Shown: positions 24,193 through 28,399 of the stretch, one piece after another
How positions within the stretch are numbered: the stretch's first letter is position 1
Layout of the letters: the number at the start of each line of letters is the position of its first letter
The notes under the pieces: generated by a model
Told to the model about the DNA's origin: nothing
The model's input: the letters and a program-made list of their open reading frames with translations, nothing else
Databases searched by the model: none
Program-made: the position numbers and the translations under genes
Assembly (NCBI GenBank): GCA_041441915.1
Contig: JASDRS010000008.1
Location: 1-28,399 of the forward strand
Reading direction: 5' to 3'
Origin: UBA10365 sp041441915
GTDB taxonomy: Bacteria > Pseudomonadota > Alphaproteobacteria > Rhodobacterales > Rhodobacteraceae
Length of the DNA stretch: 28,399 nucleotides

Positions 24193-25392
24193 GAAGCACG
24201 TGGTGGGGTAACAAACCCACGCACAATACCCTTGGTAAATGTAGCAACGTAAATAGGACTGGATTCTCCAGCTGAAATGAAGCCCGCCTCATTTAGAATT
24301 TTTTTCTGTCGCTTGATCCTTGTTTTAATGAGTTGGCTTTACTGGGATGAGGGTTGCATGAGCTTTTAAAAACGCGGGACAGTTGGTTCCAACCAAATAA
24401 AAATTATCGGCTTGCCAACTTATTTTCAAACTGGCCTTAAAAATTGGCAAAAATACGCAAATAACCTAGATCTGCTTAAGATATCGTTCGACCATTTGTG
24501 AGACTAATGGTGGCCACCCTCTTATTTGTAGCCAGCTTAGTTTTAACCACCCAGATTAGCTATTTGCGCGCGCGCCCGGTGACCCTGATTTGTTGTAGGA
24601 TTTTTTCAATTCTATGATCAAGCGCCGCCGTCGAGTGCTGAACTTCAGTTTTTAATATATCAAATTTGCAGTGAAGCAATTCTTTTTCAGTGCCCTCACA
24701 ATCATTCCAAGGCCAGCCTTGCAGTACCATTACGAGAACGCAATAGTCGAGAAATATGTGGTCGCACCTGCACCCAGGTCTGCAACCTTTCTCCGTCATA
24801 GAAGACGGCCTTATGAAATACCGCCTCTGTGGCGGGGCCAAGAGTTTTAATACTGCTAATTGGGGTCGCCAAGTTGGCCTATCTTGCCTTGTAAAGGGGT
24901 TAAATTACTCACCGCTCTTCGCAAAGCTTTCAAATAGGACAATGGCGACAGAAGCTACTATTCCAATATAACCTACATCTGTCGGTATTGATTTGGCCCA
25001 TCCTACATTAGTGCTACTAAGAGGTGAGGTCTTGTCTAATATAATGCAGGGAGGTAGGCAAAAGTTGCGCCATGTCAATAATGTGCATGACAAAAACTCT
25101 AGACCTTCTTATGCCAGCAGACATGAGCCGTTCTGGGTGCTGCTATTGTTAGATTTTTAGTTCTTAGGTTCGCTTATAATGGCTACTTTCGGTGTTTGTG
25201 AGGGTTTTAGCACCAATCTGATACTTAAGCGCATGACGGAAGGGCTCTTTCACAGTGCGCTGGATATTGCGTTGGTTTTAATCACCTCGCGCTTGGTTTT
25301 GTCAGGCCTGCAGCAAGCAGTTCATCGCTAAACGCCCGCATAATATTTTTCTTAATTTACAAAGTGCTGACAAGATTGGCACCTGTGGGTGC
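24193..25392. other. 1.2-kb stretch without a supported gene
   Basis: Short ORFs on both strands (for example minus 24560-24841 and plus 24756-24971) lack ribosome binding sites and family resemblance. A 49-codon plus-strand frame at 25179-25328 (starting MATFGVCEGF) and its complement both look somewhat protein-like, suggesting debris of a lost gene or transposase. A PTSVGIDLAHP string at about 24974-25006 is weakly reminiscent of the start of an IS110-type transposase, but nothing after it fits. No RNA gene seen. Confidence 0.35.
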
Positions 25393-25599
25393 TTAATAGA
25401 ATTTTGCTGGTGTTTCTCTGTTGAGTGAGGCTATAAATTTATTTTTCACTTCTTGAACAAATATTGCCCGTGTGTGGCCAAGATCAGCTAATAGATGGTC
25501 TGAAAGCTGGTCTAATATTTTCACGACTGCGGCCGCTTGTTGCGACACAAAAAATATTTTGGATAATGCATTAATCATAGTTATTTTCTGTACTTTCAT
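25393..25599 (-). CDS. DUF1127-like small protein
   Basis: A 68-residue ORF whose middle, KILDQLSDHLLADLGHTRA, matches the DUF1127 (YjiS-like) core L-x-x-L-S-D-x-x-L-A-D-I-G-L-x-R. Such miniproteins are widespread and often multicopy in alphaproteobacteria; members in Agrobacterium bind RNA and affect phosphate and carbon turnover. The arginine-rich segment seen in the best-studied members is not evident, so RNA binding is not assured. The start is uncertain (ATG 25599, or an internal ATG seven codons later), with no strong ribosome binding site. Confidence 0.6.
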   Translation of the reverse strand: MKVQKITMINALSKIFFVSQQAAAVVKILDQLSDHLLADLGHTRAIFVQEVKNKFIASLNRETPAKFY

Positions 25600-26105
25600 T
25601 TATATGGTATGCCACATTCCTGACCTAGTGGCATCAGACAATTCTGAATTACTGCTGTGCAAAAAATGCAACCCTTCAGGTATTTTATCTAAATTTTTTA
25701 CAATGTGAGCTATCGCTTTTTAAGAAACTGGTAAGCCTAAATGCTCACCATCGCATTTACCCAGCCGCCAATTTGATTAAAAATTTAAAGCTGACATTCC
25801 ACTGCCCGCAGTCTATCACGCATTGACTCGCCAAGGCTGTGTATTGTGTGAGGAAAAGTAAACTAACTTTCATCATTGGACTTGATAATTTTTTGAGCTG
25901 CCCAAAACTAACGACTAAAGAGATAATAACGACATCTAGTTGGCGTTAAAGTTATGCTTTTTGGTGCTCTGTAAATAAATATAAATTTTTATAGAACATT
26001 ATATAATTATTACACCATTATTTTAAAATAATGAACAAATTTTGGTTGTCCTAAAAGCTTAGCTTTGAAAGTATTGAGTGACAAATATTATAAAGGAGAA
26101 ATTAG
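25600..26105. other. A/T-rich gap upstream of ytoQ
   Basis: No ORF is supported. The last 130 bases are extremely A/T-rich and include the palindrome described separately at 26016-26033. A plus-strand ORF at 25472-25708 is the complement of the DUF1127 gene and is not counted. Confidence 0.4.
26016..26033. repeat. 18-base perfect palindrome before ytoQ
   Basis: CATTATTTT followed directly by AAAATAATG, 72 bases before the ytoQ start codon. It is a candidate operator or part of a promoter; a chance A/T palindrome is possible in such a biased stretch. Confidence 0.4.
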
Positions 26106-26549
26106 GTGCGTATTTATCTTTCTGGCGAAATTCATACAGATTGGCGAACTAAAATAATTGAAGGTGCTAGGGATCTAGATATTACTTTTGATTGGCCAGT
26201 AACAGATCACGCTGCAAGTGACGACTGTGGGGTAAGTATATTAGGTAGTGAGACGATCAAATATTGGCACGACCACAAAGGGGCCATGGTTAACGCGATC
26301 AGGACACGCACTTCTATTAAGAAAGCTGACATAGTGGTCGTGCGTTTCGGCGATAAATATAAGCAGTGGAATGCAGCGTTTGACGCGGGCTATGCCGCCG
26401 CTTTAGGAAAAATACTTATAGTTTTGCATGGGCCTGACCACCAACACGCACTTAAAGAAATAGATGCCGCGGCTTTAGCCGTTGCGGAAGGACCAGCTCA
26501 GGTGGTTCAAATTCTAAGATATGCCGTTGCGGGAACACTACCGCTGTGA
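26106..26549 (+). CDS. ytoQ: YtoQ-family protein
   Basis: A 147-residue protein aligned by eye with B. subtilis YtoQ: both begin with IYLSGEIHTDWR (YLAGEIHSNWR in YtoQ), and share ADIVVVRFGDKYKQWNAAFDAGYAAALGK and a late HALKEIDAAA. The fold is related to nucleoside 2-deoxyribosyltransferases, but the biochemical role of YtoQ proteins is not established. The start is the GTG at 26106, set by AAGGAG 7 bases upstream. It stands alone, and its composition is closer to the core block than the surrounding gaps. Confidence 0.9.
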   Translation: MRIYLSGEIHTDWRTKIIEGARDLDITFDWPVTDHAASDDCGVSILGSETIKYWHDHKGAMVNAIRTRTSIKKADIVVVRFGDKYKQWNAAFDAGYAAALGKILIVLHGPDHQHALKEIDAAALAVAEGPAQVVQILRYAVAGTLPL

Positions 26550-26991
26550 AGTGGCTTATTAATATTTATTAATTGATAGGCTCCACCAATTTAGATTAAT
26601 TATTTTGTCCTAAAAGTCCCGTGAAATAACATATTTTATAAAAATTAATTTTGAATTTAATTTCTGAAACCTGATTTGAAAGAGAAGAGATGAACCTTTG
26701 CTATCTTGCTGCTGGAGCTGCCACTCATGGAAGGCCCACCGTCGATGATAGCACATTTTATTTTATTAATACCTAGGTCAATGGTTGAACAAATTTGAAA
26801 TGTACAGTTAGATTTTGCCCTCATTATTGTGCCACCAGCTAGAGCAGTTACTTCTATTATCGCCAAATACGTTGCCATGCCTGTGGCTAGCAACAAAATG
26901 TCTGAGTTTTTCAGCGCCTCTCAGGTTAAGCATTAGGTTTTTGAAGCTACATATTAAGAATGGGCCAATCTGGGCGGGGTGTAGAAATTTT
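26550..26991. other. Gap between ytoQ and the DUF411 gene
   Basis: A minus-strand ORF at 26657-26896 (79 codons from a TTG, glycine- and serine-rich near its end) has no ribosome binding site and no family resemblance; I leave it uncalled. An overlapping plus-strand ORF at 26815-27132 is largely the complement of the DUF411 gene. Nothing else is seen. Confidence 0.35.
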
Positions 26992-27498
26992 TTAAACAGA
27001 TATTCCTGCTTTTGGATAATGTTGAAAAACCGCTACGTTTCCATTTTTCCAAATGGCAAAAACATCATAGGCTTCACGGCCTTCTGCAGGTCCCATCCCC
27101 GGCGAACCATACGGCATTCCAGGTACCGATAACCCTAAAGCATCTGGACGGTCTATTATTAGACGTTTTATTTCTCTAACTGGCACGTGACCTTCGACGA
27201 AATAGCCTTTTATTTTAGCTGTATGACAAGACATCATATTCCTTGGGATTCCATTTTCAATTTTGAAGGCAGTCAGAAGACTGCCCGCACGACTTTCGGT
27301 AGTCACATTGAAACCTGCGCTTTCTAAAATTTTAATCCATGCACTGCAGCAGCCACATTGTGGGTCTTTTACAACGTGAATATGACCGTAAGTTTCATTT
27401 GCTAAGCTAATGAATGGCGCGGCAACTATCGAGCTTGAAGCAAATATTAATATTTGTCGACGGTTTAGTCGACGGTTTAACGGTAATTTTTTCATCAT
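26992..27498 (-). CDS. DUF411 family, predicted exported metal-binding protein
   Basis: A 168-residue protein of the DUF411 family. The N-terminus has twin arginines (Arg13-Arg14 in NRRQILIFASSSIVAAPF), suggesting Tat or Sec export. The mature part opens with the cysteine cluster DPQCGCCSAWI (Cys48, Cys50, Cys51), followed by GFNV, a second conserved cysteine (MMSCHTAKI), YFVEGHVP and the PGMPYGSPGMGP loop. DUF411 genes commonly sit with copper or other metal handling genes; no such neighbour is visible here, so the metal is unknown. The start is ATG 27496-27498; a GTG directly before it would add one residue. Upstream ribosome binding site is weak. Confidence 0.85.
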   Translation of the reverse strand: MMKKLPLNRRLNRRQILIFASSSIVAAPFISLANETYGHIHVVKDPQCGCCSAWIKILESAGFNVTTESRAGSLLTAFKIENGIPRNMMSCHTAKIKGYFVEGHVPVREIKRLIIDRPDALGLSVPGMPYGSPGMGPAEGREAYDVFAIWKNGNVAVFQHYPKAGISV

Positions 27499-27948
27499 CA
27501 CTGATTCTTTCGCATAAAACTATTTGTTATAACTAGTTTGGTTTTAAAGCACTTACATCTAAATCTTTTGTTACTTCGAAGAAAATTTGCGCTAAAATAA
27601 TATCCCAAGACATAAACTGGTCATTGAAAAATTGGACGGTTTTTTTAGACTTAAGCTAATTTATTTAAATCATGGACACTCTCAGTCTAGCATGGCTCAT
27701 TCGCTGAAAAACATTGGAGAATCTACAACCTATAGACCGTGAAGCCACGTCAAAATATTTGGGACATAAAAAATACTAGGGCTCTTGTACGAACGGTGAA
27801 TGACGCACTAACGATGAAACCTTTGGATGCATAATAAATGTCATCTCAACACGCAGTATACCTGTCTGTTGCCAGCTCTTATGCTTCCAAATAGTGTTAT
27901 TTGATAAGGGAGTGTTTCTGTCTCATCGTAACCACTGAGGAGTGGAAC
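27499..27948. other. A/T-rich gap before the IS3 relic
   Basis: No coding region is supported. The left end of the IS3-type element is expected shortly before 27949, perhaps near 27905, but I could not define a terminal inverted repeat because the right end is outside the window. Confidence 0.35.
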
Positions 27949-28286
27949 ATGAGACAAATATCTGGAACACGCAAAAGCCCTAGCGAGAAATTCATTAAAG
28001 ACATCCAGCGGATTACCCACAAACAGTATTCCTCTGAAGAGAAAATCAGGATCGTTTTAGATGGTTTGCGCGGTGAGGATAGCATTGCTGAGCTATGCCG
28101 CTGTAAAAACATATCTGAGGAAAATGGTCCAAAGACTTCATGGAAGCGGGGAAGAAGCCGTTAGCAGGTGATACGGCCCGCATTGTCACGACCGATGAGG
28201 TTAAAGATTTGCGTCGCGAAGCCCGTGATCTCAAGAAAGTGGTGGCGGAGCAAACGCTCGAACCCCACCTTCTTAAAAAAGCATGA
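27949..28286 (+). pseudogene. IS3-family transposase orfA, frameshifted
   Basis: From ATG 27949 (GAGGAG upstream) the frame reads MRQISGTRKSPSEKFIKDIQ, YSSEEKIRIVLDGLRGEDSI and AELCRCKNISE, typical of the IS3-family OrfA N-terminal helix-turn-helix used in Rhodobacterales and rhizobia. At about 28117-28122 it shifts frame and continues as KWSKDFMEAGKKPLAGDTAR, TDEVKDLRREARDLKKVVAE and QTLEPHLLKKA, ending at 28284-28286. Intact relatives read SLYYKWSKEF at the junction; a net loss of about ten bases removed SLYY. OrfA is therefore split, and the -1 frameshift product with OrfB cannot form normally. Confidence 0.85.
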
Positions 28287-28308
28287 TAGGCGATGAGGGC
28301 AACCACGA

Positions 28309-28353
28309 ATGAGGCATCGTGCATCTGAGAAGCTGAAGGTTCATAAGGTGTGA
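28309..28353 (+). pseudogene. IS3-family orfB start, cut short
   Basis: ATG 28309 opens MRHRASEKLKVHK, like the usual OrfB start MRYPASEKLEIIRL, but a TGA follows after 14 codons, at 28351-28353. The integrase (DDE) domain would lie further right, beyond the window if it survives. Nothing recognisable remains in the last 46 bases. Confidence 0.55.
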
Positions 28354-28399
28354 GGTAAGATATACATGATATTTTTTAGGCTGAGTGGATGTTTGATTA

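Noticed and set aside
24560..24841. Minus-strand 93-codon ORF with a helical C-terminus
   Set aside because: No ribosome binding site, cysteine-rich unnatural N-terminus and no family recognised; possibly debris.
24948..25093. Possible IS110-type transposase start (SVGIDLAHP)
   Set aside because: Only about ten residues resemble the family, there is a stop before it, and nothing downstream follows the expected motif order.
26657..26896. Minus-strand 79-codon ORF downstream of the DUF411 gene
   Set aside because: TTG start without a ribosome binding site and no recognisable family; could be chance in an A/T-rich gap.
1..28399. CRISPR array, tRNA or rRNA genes, prophage
   Set aside because: No regularly spaced direct repeats, no cloverleaf-type sequence and no phage structural genes were seen on either strand.

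Overview
The window looks like an alphaproteobacterial chromosome, most likely from the Rhodobacterales (Roseobacter group). The evidence is a divergent putR/putA pair with a PutA that has no DNA-binding domain, a tripartite BioMNY biotin transporter, the overall gene set, and IS3- and IS6-type transposase relics typical of that group. This placement is inferred from gene content and protein character, not from a marker-gene search.

Layout. (1) 1-17.8 kb is a dense core-metabolism block. It opens with the edge-truncated N-terminus of a TPR protein (minus). Then come putR (minus) and putA (plus) for proline use, a rhomboid protease gene broken by a frameshift, and an inositol-monophosphatase (suhB-like, minus). 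Next are metR (minus) and metF (plus), diverging across a region with two MetR-like boxes. They are followed by aroQ, a short AMP-forming acyl-CoA ligase and a thiolase-like gene (plus, nearly touching). Facing these is a tightly overlapping minus-strand set, bioM-bioN-bioY-nitroreductase, with gabT upstream of it. The block ends with topA (plus) and a good intrinsic terminator. (2) 17.8-28.4 kb is visibly more A/T-rich and sparsely coding. It holds two SAM methyltransferases, a Sel1-repeat secreted protein, a YtoQ-family protein, a DUF1127 miniprotein, a DUF411 metal-binding-type protein and small unknown ORFs. Between them are decayed genes: an IS6-family transposase relic, a c-type cytochrome relic and an IS3-family orfA/orfB relic. 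This looks like an accessory or decaying region.

Genes that work together. PutR probably controls PutA. MetR probably controls metF. BioM, BioN and BioY form one ECF biotin importer. The ligase and thiolase beside the biotin transporter recall the Bacillus subtilis yhfS-yhfT-yhfU(bioY2) set. Together with the missing second catalytic cysteine in the thiolase and the nitroreductase fused translationally to bioY, this makes the 8.6-13.5 kb stretch the most promising place for an uncharacterised biotin- or acyl-linked function.

Several starts were moved inward from the longest possible ORF where a ribosome binding site or family alignment favoured it (metR, metF, aroQ, thiolase, bioN, bioM, topA, Sel1 protein, second methyltransferase).
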